Assembly (NCBI RefSeq): GCF_900168125.1 | Contig: NZ_FUZF01000005.1 | Location: forward strand, 62,001 to 126,000 | Length of the DNA: 64,000 nucleotides | Direction of reading: 5' to 3' | Source: Sphingobacterium nematocida | GTDB taxonomy: Bacteria; Bacteroidota; Bacteroidia; Sphingobacteriales; Sphingobacteriaceae | The notes under the pieces: model-generated | What the model was told of the DNA's origin: nothing | Database searches by the model: none | Seen by the model: the letters and a program-made list of their open reading frames with translations, nothing else | Translations under genes and position numbers: made by a program | In this document: piece after piece, positions 8,621 through 17,236 of the stretch | Numbering within the stretch: the first letter of the stretch is position 1 | Layout: the number at the start of each line of letters is the position of its first letter

Positions 8621-10006
8621 ATGGCAAAACAAATTAAGGCATTAAAATGTCCACATTGTGGGAGTGTAAAGAAACAAACTATAAAAGAAGATCATTACCT
8701 CTGTAATCATTGTGGTACCGAATATTTTTTGGATAATGACGATATCAATGTCAATATAAAACATCAATATGGAGATGGCAAATCCAATGGTCTTGATCCT
8801 AAAACCAAAAAAACTATATTCCTAGTTGTCGCCGGCGTTTTGTTTTTTATTGTTTTTTCGAGTGTGCTCAGAACATGTGGGAGCCGCAACGGACAATCTC
8901 CGAGTGTTACCTATTTGGACAATTCGCCTAAGGAAAAAGAATATGTCGAACGTGTGAAAGATTATTTGGCTTTTACCGCTTACAATACTAAAAATCCGAC
9001 GGTGCTCTTCATTATCAATCGGAGCAAGGATGGTTACGGTAGGGAAGGGGCTGAATATATCGCCCGGTTTTATGATCCTTTAAAGGAGAAGACTGTCAGT
9101 GATATTGCGCTTCCGGGTTGGAAAGATGATTTCTACCTGCGCAGTCGTGTGTTCAGTGATGAGGGTTATTATATCTGTGCCGATAAGAGTAATAAAGTAT
9201 ATAAAATAGATCCCGCCAAAAATGAATTGATTGATATGACATCTACTTTTTTTGCGGACGTGCCCGAGTTTTCTTCGGGTATCGCTACCTTAAAATTTAC
9301 TCAGGATAAAGAAGGTGATGGTTTTAATATCATGACCAATGATGGCAAAGAATATTACTATTATCCGCTTGTCCGCAAGATCTATAAAGATCATTCCGAA
9401 AGACGTGAGGCTGGTACCGGTCTATCCAGTTTATTATCGGGGGCTAGTTCATCCATCTATTATACGTTTTCCGAAAAAAGTAGAGACTATCCAGAGGAGA
9501 AAGTACAACTGGTCAAGTACTGGTATAAAAACAACCCCGGTTATCCGATTATGTTACCGTACAGCCATCAAGTGATATGGGAAAAGGTCTATCAATATCC
9601 AAAAAAATCAGGCATCTACTACGGCTCATTCCCCTTTACGAAGAAGTTGTTCAAAGAACCACGTATTGCCAAATTTATTGACCTTACGCCCGATCGCCTT
9701 TATTTTGAGGCTAAGGTAGCCTATCAGGATAGTGCGAATCTTTATATAACAGGACTGCCGAATGCCAATCCAGAAGGCAATCCATATATCCAAAAGATCA
9801 ATACGGAAAATGGTAAAATCGTTTGGACATTTACCCCGCAGAGTGATAATTACTCCTTCGACTACGATATGTACGGCTATGATGGTGGACTTGTTTTTTC
9901 TTATTACGATAGAGCAGGGACCGGCAGTTCCAACCGTTTAGTGGTTATTGCCAATGATGGTACAGTGTTAAAAAATCTGGACAAAGACGAAATATTTAAA
10001 AAATAA
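8621..10006 (+). CDS. Zinc-ribbon single-pass membrane protein of unknown function
   Basis: A 461-residue protein. Residues 1-35 form a zinc ribbon (CPHCG at 10-14, CNHCG at 28-32), followed by a linker, one transmembrane helix at about 66-86 (IFLVVAGVLFFIVFSSVL) and a large domain of about 370 residues beyond the membrane. The end of that domain has blades such as INTENGKIVWTFTPQSD, which resemble PQQ-like beta-propeller repeats. I do not recognise the family. It is followed after 3 bases by the SPFH protein and then by a small membrane protein, so the three almost certainly act together at the cytoplasmic membrane. Confidence 0.7.
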   Translation: MAKQIKALKCPHCGSVKKQTIKEDHYLCNHCGTEYFLDNDDINVNIKHQYGDGKSNGLDPKTKKTIFLVVAGVLFFIVFSSVLRTCGSRNGQSPSVTYLDNSPKEKEYVERVKDYLAFTAYNTKNPTVLFIINRSKDGYGREGAEYIARFYDPLKEKTVSDIALPGWKDDFYLRSRVFSDEGYYICADKSNKVYKIDPAKNELIDMTSTFFADVPEFSSGIATLKFTQDKEGDGFNIMTNDGKEYYYYPLVRKIYKDHSERREAGTGLSSLLSGASSSIYYTFSEKSRDYPEEKVQLVKYWYKNNPGYPIMLPYSHQVIWEKVYQYPKKSGIYYGSFPFTKKLFKEPRIAKFIDLTPDRLYFEAKVAYQDSANLYITGLPNANPEGNPYIQKINTENGKIVWTFTPQSDNYSFDYDMYGYDGGLVFSYYDRAGTGSSNRLVVIANDGTVLKNLDKDEIFKK

Positions 10007-10009
10007 AAC

Positions 10010-11014
10010 ATGGGACTATTTAATTTTTTCAAGAAACAAATAGCTACGGTTATAGAATGGCAGCCACAGGACCCCAAGTTATTGGTGTGGAAATATCCAG
10101 CAGCAACGGATGAAATAAAAAATGCCAGTAAATTAATTATTTCGCCCGGACAGGGATGTGTCCTCGTATACGAAGGCAAGATTACAGACGTTATAGATCA
10201 AGAGGGGGTATACAATATCCGTACAGACAATCACCCATTTATCACCTCCCTTCTTAAAGTTGCACAGCTGTTCGAAAGTGAGCATAAAATGGGACTTTAC
10301 TACTACCGTAAGGCCGAAGTCCTGAATCAGGGCTGGGGTACAGCATCGGCTATCAAGTATTTTGATACGTACTACAAAATCCCGATTCAGCTTTCCGCAT
10401 ACGGCAATTTTTCGTACCGTCTTAGTGATGCGGCGAAGTTCTTTTCAGATTATGTTGGTACACAGCATACCTATAGTGTGGAGTCTTTTCGCGAGGCCGT
10501 ACAATCCCGCATCCTACAGGTGTTGACCTCCTGCTTTGCAGAAGAGAAACTTCCTTATACCCAGATTGACAGCGAGATCAACCGTCTGTCTGGCGTAATG
10601 AGAGACCGGCTTATGGCAGATTTCGATATCTTCGGGGTCGCATTGAGTGATTTTCGGATCGAAGGCAATTCCTTTGATGAGGATACCCAAAATCGCATTG
10701 GCAAGATTGCGGATATTACAGCAGATAGCCACGCGGCATCCGAGGGTGGACTTACCTACGTCGAACTGGAAAAACTACGCGCCTTACGCGATGCTGCGAA
10801 AAACGAGGGCGGTCTTGCAGGAGCTGGCGTAGGCCTAGGAGCCGGGATGAGTCTTGGAAAAGTATTTAGCAACTCGATAGATGAAGTGACGCAACCTACG
10901 ACGGGCGTAGACCCTATGGAACAATTGCGCAAACTCAAACTCTTGCTCGATGAAAATATTATCACGCAGGAGGAATTCGAACAGAAGAAAAAAGAATATT
11001 TAAATAGATTGTAA
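10010..11014 (+). CDS. SPFH-domain protein with C-terminal SHOCT helix pair
   Basis: A 334-residue protein. Residues 20-240 match the SPFH/YdjI-like group ('virion core protein' family), beginning with LFNFFKKQIATVIEWQ and PKLLVWKYP. A glycine-rich stretch at about 268-288 is followed by a SHOCT motif at 300-334 (DPMEQLRKLKLLLDENIITQ, then EEFEQKKKEYLNRL). SPFH proteins form ring or cage scaffolds on membranes and SHOCT is an oligomerisation tag. There is no transmembrane helix, so it probably docks on membranes as an oligomer. The gene sits 3 bases from each neighbour, indicating a strict operon. The role may be in envelope or membrane stress. Confidence 0.82.
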   Translation: MGLFNFFKKQIATVIEWQPQDPKLLVWKYPAATDEIKNASKLIISPGQGCVLVYEGKITDVIDQEGVYNIRTDNHPFITSLLKVAQLFESEHKMGLYYYRKAEVLNQGWGTASAIKYFDTYYKIPIQLSAYGNFSYRLSDAAKFFSDYVGTQHTYSVESFREAVQSRILQVLTSCFAEEKLPYTQIDSEINRLSGVMRDRLMADFDIFGVALSDFRIEGNSFDEDTQNRIGKIADITADSHAASEGGLTYVELEKLRALRDAAKNEGGLAGAGVGLGAGMSLGKVFSNSIDEVTQPTTGVDPMEQLRKLKLLLDENIITQEEFEQKKKEYLNRL

Positions 11015-11017
11015 GCC

Positions 11018-11239
11018 ATGAAACATATCATAACTTTTCTATTCGTCATCTCCCTTCTGGTGTTGGGATTTGTCGGTCTGAATTACATCTGGCACTGGGT
11101 ACAGATAGATTACACTGCTCTGGCAAAAGTGATCATTTCTGTTTTTGTTGTGATCTTTATCGCGACAGGTCTTGCTATGGTCTTCAGCGCAAGTTATGCA
11201 CGTAAGGACAATCAGCCAAACGTTGGCAAAAAGGATTAG
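11018..11239 (+). CDS. Small two-helix membrane protein
   Basis: A 73-residue protein with two predicted membrane helices (residues 4-25 and 34-57) and a short charged tail (ARKDNQPNVGKKD). No family is recognised. It begins 3 bases after the SPFH gene and is the last gene of the unit, which is typical of a small membrane partner. Size, spacing and two clean helices make it a credible gene. Confidence 0.7.
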   Translation: MKHIITFLFVISLLVLGFVGLNYIWHWVQIDYTALAKVIISVFVVIFIATGLAMVFSASYARKDNQPNVGKKD

Positions 11240-12284
11240 TTTAAGTCGTTGTAAGTGGGCATGTACTTACCTTCAGTTGTGTAGTAGAGATATCTAGTCT
11301 CTTTTGAGATGCTTAAATGCGATTTCGTCGCCCCTCAATGTGCTGTCGACATCTGACAATCGTTTGGTTAACAGGAGTAAGCGGCTAGTGAAAAATGACC
11401 TCCGAAAATGAGATGTATCTGGTACTATTCCGATAAGTAGGGAAGTGCTATTAATTGAAGATCGTGAGCTACCCAATTGAAAATTCAAATTAACCATAGG
11501 GTTTCGTACAGAATCCTTATGTGTTTCACTTTTTGTTGTATGGGTTTGTGGTACATCTATATAGAAGTGTGTGGTATATCTATAGGGTTTGGCACCTAGC
11601 CTTATGAAGTTGCGATTTAGGCATAAGGTTTTACCGCTTACCCATATGCAAGTGTGATATACCTATAGCGGTTTGCACTTAAAACTTATGGGTCTATGGT
11701 TTAGACGTAAGGTTTTTTCACCTACCCATAAAGAAGTGCGGTATAGCTGTAGGATTTCGCTTAAGATCCCTAAGTGTTTCCCATTTTGTTGTAAGTATTT
11801 GTGGTTTATCCATATGAAAGTGTGGTAAATCTATAGAGGTCTGCGCTGGAGCCTTATAGAGTTACTGTTGAGACGTAAGGTTTTGCGGTGTAGCCATATG
11901 GAAGTATAGCGTACCCGTACCGGTCTGGAGTATAAACATATGGTTTGCGGGGTATTGGAAGTGTTCTATGATGTGTGAATTAGCCTATTTTGCAACAGCG
12001 ATCAGGCCCTATTGTTAAGAGGGCAAACTATACAGCTCGCCTTGGATAACAACAGAAATTTTATAATGCCCGAGCCTGAATTGATCGTAATCAAGCCACA
12101 GTGTATGATTATGAAGAAATACGCATGATTAAGTGTTTTGGCTATTATAAGGATACTAATAATTGGGTTGATAGTCAGTTAGTGGAAGGTTTGATATGTT
12201 TTAGACGGTTGTTCTGATTTTATTTCACTTTTTTACTAAGATTCTTCTTTTCACTTCGTATTGTTGGTATTAAGGTGAAAGAAT
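11240..12284. other. 1.05-kb non-coding stretch
   Basis: There is no credible gene on either strand; stops are frequent in all frames. The middle part, 11472-11970, is an array of six degenerate 84-bp repeats described separately. The left flank (11240-11471) and right flank (11971-12284) have no recognised feature. A short open frame near 12048-12136 ends in a stop and matches nothing I know. An ECF sigma gene might be expected just before fecR, but no trace of one is visible. Confidence 0.6.
11472..11970. repeat. Degenerate 84-bp tandem repeat, six copies
   Basis: Copies begin at 11472, 11556, 11641, 11725, 11809 and 11893. Two anchors keep phase. A CCATATG.AAG-type start recurs at 11556, 11641, 11725, 11809 and 11893. 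A TAAGGTTTT-type segment recurs at 11624, 11708, 11792 and 11876. The third copy splits naturally into three 28-base sub-units, and the second and third of these agree at 16 of 28 positions, so the unit may be a trimer of an older 28-bp repeat. The last copy has lost about 22 bases. Stops interrupt every frame, so it does not code. Copies have diverged strongly, which points to an old array. Function unknown. Confidence 0.82.
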
Positions 12285-13460
12285 ATGTATGATACTTCAG
12301 AAATTGCCCGGTTAATCAAGAAGAAAATTGAAGGTGTTATTACCCCCGAAGAGTTGAGCGAGCTTAACGAATTGGCAAAAAAATATCCTTCCATTGGCAG
12401 CTTGTTGTTGATCGTAGAAGATGATCATACGCTATTGGAAGATACGGCCATGTACTTGAGCCTTTCTATGTCGCAGGAGAAGACGGACAGGCAGAATCGG
12501 CTATTGGAGAATACACTTTCAAAAATCCATCAACGACCTAAAGTAACTTTATTTCGCAGACTTCTACCTTATGTGGCAGCAGTTTGCGTGCTATCATTAA
12601 GTGCTCTTATGTATTATAAGTTGGAGCTTAAAAAATCACACACTGCTATAATTGAAGATCTGGCGCCTGGTACTAATAGGGCTTCTATTACACTCTCGGA
12701 TGGACGTGTCATCGAGTTGAGTCAAGACCAGCACGGCGTTGTATTAGGCGATCAATTGCAATATGAAGATGGTACGTTGATCCAGGCAATGGATAACGCG
12801 GAGGTCGCGTACGCGACAATTGCGACTCCAAAAGGAGGACAATACCAAATCACACTCTCGGATGGCACCAAAGTTTGGTTGAATGCAGATTCAAAGTTAA
12901 TATACCCTTCTCGCTTTAATGGAGATAGCCGAGTGGTGGAGCTGGAGGGAGAGGCTTTTTTTGATGTTTCTACCATTGCAAAAAATGGAAAGAAAACTCC
13001 ATTTATGGTCAAAACGGCTCTTCAGCAAGTTGAAGTGCTAGGTACACAGTTTAATCTGAAGGCGTATGCCGATGATCAAGGAGATACCCGTACCACCTTG
13101 GTAGAGGGCGCTGTATCTTTACATGTAGCCGATAAAATTTTGCCATTGATCCCAGGAGAACAGGCCGTAAGCAGCAAGCAGGGCCTAAGTAAAAGAAAAG
13201 TGGATGTAGGCCCTTACATCGCTTGGAAAGATAATCAGTTTGTTTTTGAGGAAATAGAACTACGCGAGGCACTTAAAATATTGAGCCGTTGGTACGATTT
13301 TGATTTCAGTATCGACCATACCGTAAAGCCTATACATCTATATGCAAGTATCAATCGCAGTAAAAGTCTAAAAGAGGTGCTTAATATTCTAGAAAGTAGC
13401 GGTATTAAATTTAGACTCGAACGTGCAGGAGAAAGGAATAAATTATTAATCTTCAACTAA
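12285..13460 (+). CDS. FecR-family anti-sigma factor (SusCD locus)
   Basis: A 391-residue inner-membrane regulator. Residues 1-50 are the helical sigma-binding region (IARLIKKKIEGVITPEELSE), one transmembrane helix lies at about 87-105, and a periplasmic FecR domain follows (about 175-275, GGQYQITLSDGTKVWLNADS). A C-terminal DUF4974-type domain (about 310-390, FEEIELREALKILSRWYDFD) contacts the STN domain of a TonB receptor. It passes the substrate signal from the downstream SusC to an ECF sigma factor. The sigma gene that normally stands immediately before fecR is absent; the only candidate is at 23559. A purine-rich site, AAGGTGAAAG, precedes the start. Confidence 0.9.
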   Translation: MYDTSEIARLIKKKIEGVITPEELSELNELAKKYPSIGSLLLIVEDDHTLLEDTAMYLSLSMSQEKTDRQNRLLENTLSKIHQRPKVTLFRRLLPYVAAVCVLSLSALMYYKLELKKSHTAIIEDLAPGTNRASITLSDGRVIELSQDQHGVVLGDQLQYEDGTLIQAMDNAEVAYATIATPKGGQYQITLSDGTKVWLNADSKLIYPSRFNGDSRVVELEGEAFFDVSTIAKNGKKTPFMVKTALQQVEVLGTQFNLKAYADDQGDTRTTLVEGAVSLHVADKILPLIPGEQAVSSKQGLSKRKVDVGPYIAWKDNQFVFEEIELREALKILSRWYDFDFSIDHTVKPIHLYASINRSKSLKEVLNILESSGIKFRLERAGERNKLLIFN

Positions 13461-13505
13461 AAACCAACGAACACTATTATGGAATAAACCAATGGAAAGA
13501 AAGAA

Positions 13506-13564
13506 GATAGACAAAAAATCGGGCAGTGCGCTAACACTACCCGGGATTGTTTTGGCTGTCTATC
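13506..13564 (+). promoter_or_regulatory. Stem-in-stem RNA structure in the susC leader
   Basis: Outer arms GATAGACA (13506-13513) and TGTCTATC (13557-13564) enclose inner arms CGGGCAGTG (13520-13528) and CACTACCCG (13535-13543), which pair apart from one displaced base on each side. The element lies between fecR and susC. No T tract follows. It overlaps a 29-codon open frame, 13492-13581, that could be a leader peptide. A regulatory leader or sRNA target for susC is the inference. Confidence 0.5.
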
Positions 13565-13639
13565 GTAATTATTATCTCTAGGCAAAGAGAAGATTTCTCA
13601 TTTTAACAAATTACAATATGATCTAAACCGTACAAATGT

Positions 13640-16600
13640 ATGATTTTTAAAACAAAACCTGAAGGGCTACATAGGCCTTCTGTTAACCCTGTGCTCTTGA
13701 TTATGAAATTGATAGTTGTACTTATTTTGCTAAATATTACAGCAGTATGGGCTGATGGGCTTGCGCAGAATATCACCTTGAAAGCAAATGGGATGTCGCT
13801 GGTGCAGGCCATGAAAAGTATCCAACAGCAGACTGGATATGAGTTTTTTATAAAGAGTAAAGACTTGGCACAGACCAAAGTCAATGCAAATATCCAAGGT
13901 ATGCAAATCGAAAGAGCGATGGAAAAGCTGCTGCAGGGCAAATCGGCAGCCTGGCAATTAGAAAGCAACACCATCGTTATTAAACCTCAGGCACACAAAG
14001 TAATAGCGACTAAAACAGTAAACAATTCCACACAAGATATAGTCAGAGAATTGCCCTTGATACAGGAGCATCGTATTACAGGTAAAGTGACTGATGCTAT
14101 AGATGACTCCCCAATATCGGGTGCGAGCGTACTGATCAAAGGGAAGACAATCGGCACGAATACGGCTGTCGATGGGGTCTACGAGTTGATGGTCAATGAA
14201 GGCGATTCATTGATTTTTTCGATGGTAGGTTATATCCCACAACGGGTGAAGGTTAGCGCTTCTAAGCTGATCAATATTAGACTTGCCAAGGATAATAAGG
14301 AATTGGAGGAGACCGTTGTCGTGGCCTTTGGTAGACAGGCCAAAGAGAGTGTGGTATCTTCCATCACCACCGTCAATGTGAAGGATTTACGTTCGCCCTC
14401 CAGTAACCTGACTACTGCACTGGCTGGTCGTATGGCTGGTTTAGTGGCTTATCAATCTACGGGGGCTCCGGGAGAAGAGGATGCACAGTTTTTTGTGCGC
14501 AGTGTGACTTCTTTTGGGAGCGGACTGACCTCACCTTTGATATTAATAGATAATATCGAGATGACATCACGGGATCTAGCACGGCTCAATCCAGACGATA
14601 TTGCGAGTTTTTCGATTTTGAAGGATGCTTCGGCCACGGCGCTGTATGGTGCACGCGGTGCCAACGGGGTAGTCTTGGTAACGACCAAGGAGGGGCAAAA
14701 GGGAAAAGTGAAAACTTCTTTCCGTTATGAAACGTCGGTTTCTTCACCCACGACTAAGGTAGATGTGGTAGATCCTGTTTCATTTATGGAATATTCTAAT
14801 ATAGCAAGTCTGACTCGCCATAATGAATTGACATATGCGCAGGGCAAAATTAATCTTACAAAAGATCCGAATCGTAACCCGCATGTGTACCCCGCTGTAG
14901 ATTGGAAGGACATGCTGACTCGCGACTATTCCATTAATCAACGTGCTAACATCAACCTAACAGGTGGAGGCAATGCCGCAACCTATTACCTCGCGGGCTC
15001 GTATTCACAAGATAAGGGGATATTAAAGGTCGACAATGCAAATCCTTTCAATACGAATATTGATTTGAAGAAATATACAATCCGATCAAATGTCAACCTA
15101 AATCTTACTAAGACGCTAGAAGCTAAAGTGAGGTTGAATGCTAATTTTGACGATTATTCAGGTCCTATTGGCGAATCAGGAAGTGGCGGTGCTAATACAT
15201 ATACGAAAGCATTACTAGCAAATCCTGTTCTTTTTCCAGCTTATTATGCGCCTGATCGCGCTACACAGTATGTCGACAGAATCCTTTTTGGTAATTATTC
15301 GGACAATGAATATGGTGAGGGATCTCCCCAATATATGAATCCCTATTCGGATATAATGAAGGGATATGAGGACGTGCGAAATAGTACGCTGTTGACGCAA
15401 TTAGAACTGCATCAGGATCTGAATGCGTTAACCCAGGGATTAAAAGCACGATTTATTGGGAGTCTGACACGTTATTCTGGCTTTAATATCCAACGAAGCT
15501 ATAAGCCATTCTATTACCAGTATATCAAAGGTACTCATGATCCGAATAATCCTGAATTTGCTTACGAGTTAGCGCCATTAAATCCAGAAGATGGTTCTGA
15601 TTTTATCGATTATACTGCAGGTAATAAATTCGTACAGGCACGTTATTACGCAGAAGGAGCTTTGTTATATAATAGGAAATTTGATGAGAAGCATGATGTA
15701 GGTGGTCTTGTCGTTGGATCGGTTAAAGAAAGCATGGATGGCAGTCCAAAAAATTTGGATAGTTCGCTCCCTTCTCGAAATGTAGCGCTTGCAGGCCGCT
15801 TTACCTATGGCTTATCGCAGAAGTATTTTGCGGAATTCAATTTTGGTATCAATGGATCTGAACGTTTCGATCCGAGGTTTCGTTGGGGCTTTTTTCCTTC
15901 CTTTGGTGTTGGTTGGCAAGTGTCTGATGAAAAGTTTTGGGAACCATTACAGAACATCGTTCCTAAATTTAAAATTCGCGGTACGTATGGCTTAGTGGGG
16001 AATGACATTATCGTGGATGATGAGGACAGATTCTTCTTTACGTCAAATATTAATCTTAATGGACCCTCAGCAGGTCGATTCGGCAACAATCCATATGAAT
16101 CATTTAGTCGTCCTACTATCCAAACGTTGCGTTATGCTAACCCACATATCACTTGGGAGGTATCCTACAAAACGAACTTGGCTGTAGAACTTGGGTTTTT
16201 GAATAATGATCTGTCACTAATAGCAGAGGTATATCATGAAAATCGCACTAATATTGTACAAATACGTCAAGATATTCCTTCTGTAATGGGAGTTGCGGGT
16301 GATATTCGAACTAATTATGGTGAGGCTACCGGAAAAGGAGTTGATTTGACGCTAAATTACAACAAGTCATTTTACAATGGCATGTGGTATATTTTACGTG
16401 GAAACTTTACTTATGGAGCTTCCAAGATAACTGTCTATGATGAATTGGATTACTCCGAAGTGGCGCCATGGCGATCTGTTATTGGACAGAAGGTCGGTCA
16501 ATCTAGAGGGTATGTAGCAGAGCGTTTATTTATCGATGATGATGAGGTACGTAATTCGCCCGTACAACAGGTACATAGCTCAGGTGGTGATTATCAAGCA

Positions 16601-17227
16601 GGGGATATTAAATATCGAGATATTAATGGAGATGGTATCATTAATTCTTTTGATATCGTACCGATGGGCTATCCAACGAATCCAGAGATACAATATGGTC
16701 TAGGACTCTCTTTCGGATATAAAAGTTTCGATATCTCTGCATTTTTGCAAGGTGAATCTCGTTACTCCTTTTTCCTCGATGCGAGAGCGATGGCACCATT
16801 TGTTGAGGTCTTTGAGGGAGAACTGGAAAATGGTAGATGGACGGATAATAACAAGAAGACCGGTCTTAAGGGAAATCGGGCCATGTTGGGTTTCATTCCA
16901 GAAAGTCTTTGGACAGAAACCGATAGGGATCTTTACGCCAAATGGCCTCGTCTATCACCTGATGGAAGCGGAGCTGCTATGGGAAACAACAATAATTTCG
17001 TAAAAAGTAACTATTGGATGCGTTCAGCAAGCTACTTACGCCTTAAATCCGTAGAAATGGGATATAAGATTAAGGATATAAAGGGAGTGTCTCCTAGAAT
17101 ATATGCTAGTGGTACGAATTTGTTGACGCTTTCTGATTTCAAACTGTGGGATCCTGAAATGCGGGGGAACGGGCTAGCCTATCCTTTGCAAAGAGTATTT
17201 AACCTAGGTGTTCAGATCAATTTTTAA
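13640..17227 (+). CDS. SusC/RagA-type TonB-dependent outer-membrane transporter with STN signalling domain
   Basis: A 1195-residue protein. After the signal sequence (helix at about 17-33, cleavage near ADGLAQ) comes an STN domain (about 40-115, ITLKANGMSLVQAMKSIQQQ), then a CarboxypepD-like domain (about 128-215, HRITGKVTDAIDDSPISGAS). The plug follows, with VSSITTVNVKDLRSPSSNL and ILKDASATALYGARGANGVV, and then the beta-barrel ending in an aromatic residue (GVQINF). The STN domain marks it as a transducing receptor that signals through FecR to an ECF sigma factor. It imports a large ligand with the SusD protein encoded 9 bases downstream. No glycosidase lies in the locus, so the ligand need not be a glycan. 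Confidence 0.95.
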   Translation: MIFKTKPEGLHRPSVNPVLLIMKLIVVLILLNITAVWADGLAQNITLKANGMSLVQAMKSIQQQTGYEFFIKSKDLAQTKVNANIQGMQIERAMEKLLQGKSAAWQLESNTIVIKPQAHKVIATKTVNNSTQDIVRELPLIQEHRITGKVTDAIDDSPISGASVLIKGKTIGTNTAVDGVYELMVNEGDSLIFSMVGYIPQRVKVSASKLINIRLAKDNKELEETVVVAFGRQAKESVVSSITTVNVKDLRSPSSNLTTALAGRMAGLVAYQSTGAPGEEDAQFFVRSVTSFGSGLTSPLILIDNIEMTSRDLARLNPDDIASFSILKDASATALYGARGANGVVLVTTKEGQKGKVKTSFRYETSVSSPTTKVDVVDPVSFMEYSNIASLTRHNELTYAQGKINLTKDPNRNPHVYPAVDWKDMLTRDYSINQRANINLTGGGNAATYYLAGSYSQDKGILKVDNANPFNTNIDLKKYTIRSNVNLNLTKTLEAKVRLNANFDDYSGPIGESGSGGANTYTKALLANPVLFPAYYAPDRATQYVDRILFGNYSDNEYGEGSPQYMNPYSDIMKGYEDVRNSTLLTQLELHQDLNALTQGLKARFIGSLTRYSGFNIQRSYKPFYYQYIKGTHDPNNPEFAYELAPLNPEDGSDFIDYTAGNKFVQARYYAEGALLYNRKFDEKHDVGGLVVGSVKESMDGSPKNLDSSLPSRNVALAGRFTYGLSQKYFAEFNFGINGSERFDPRFRWGFFPSFGVGWQVSDEKFWEPLQNIVPKFKIRGTYGLVGNDIIVDDEDRFFFTSNINLNGPSAGRFGNNPYESFSRPTIQTLRYANPHITWEVSYKTNLAVELGFLNNDLSLIAEVYHENRTNIVQIRQDIPSVMGVAGDIRTNYGEATGKGVDLTLNYNKSFYNGMWYILRGNFTYGASKITVYDELDYSEVAPWRSVIGQKVGQSRGYVAERLFIDDDEVRNSPVQQVHSSGGDYQAGDIKYRDINGDGIINSFDIVPMGYPTNPEIQYGLGLSFGYKSFDISAFLQGESRYSFFLDARAMAPFVEVFEGELENGRWTDNNKKTGLKGNRAMLGFIPESLWTETDRDLYAKWPRLSPDGSGAAMGNNNNFVKSNYWMRSASYLRLKSVEMGYKIKDIKGVSPRIYASGTNLLTLSDFKLWDPEMRGNGLAYPLQRVFNLGVQINF

Positions 17228-17236
17228 ACAAAAAAG

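Noticed and set aside
11472..11970. CRISPR array
   Set aside because: The repeats are contiguous and degenerate with no unique spacers and no cas genes; an 84-bp tandem repeat explains them.
12048..12136. Transposase remnant before fecR
   Set aside because: A 29-codon frame (with FIMPEPELIVIKPQ) looked protein-like but matches no transposase or sigma motif I know.
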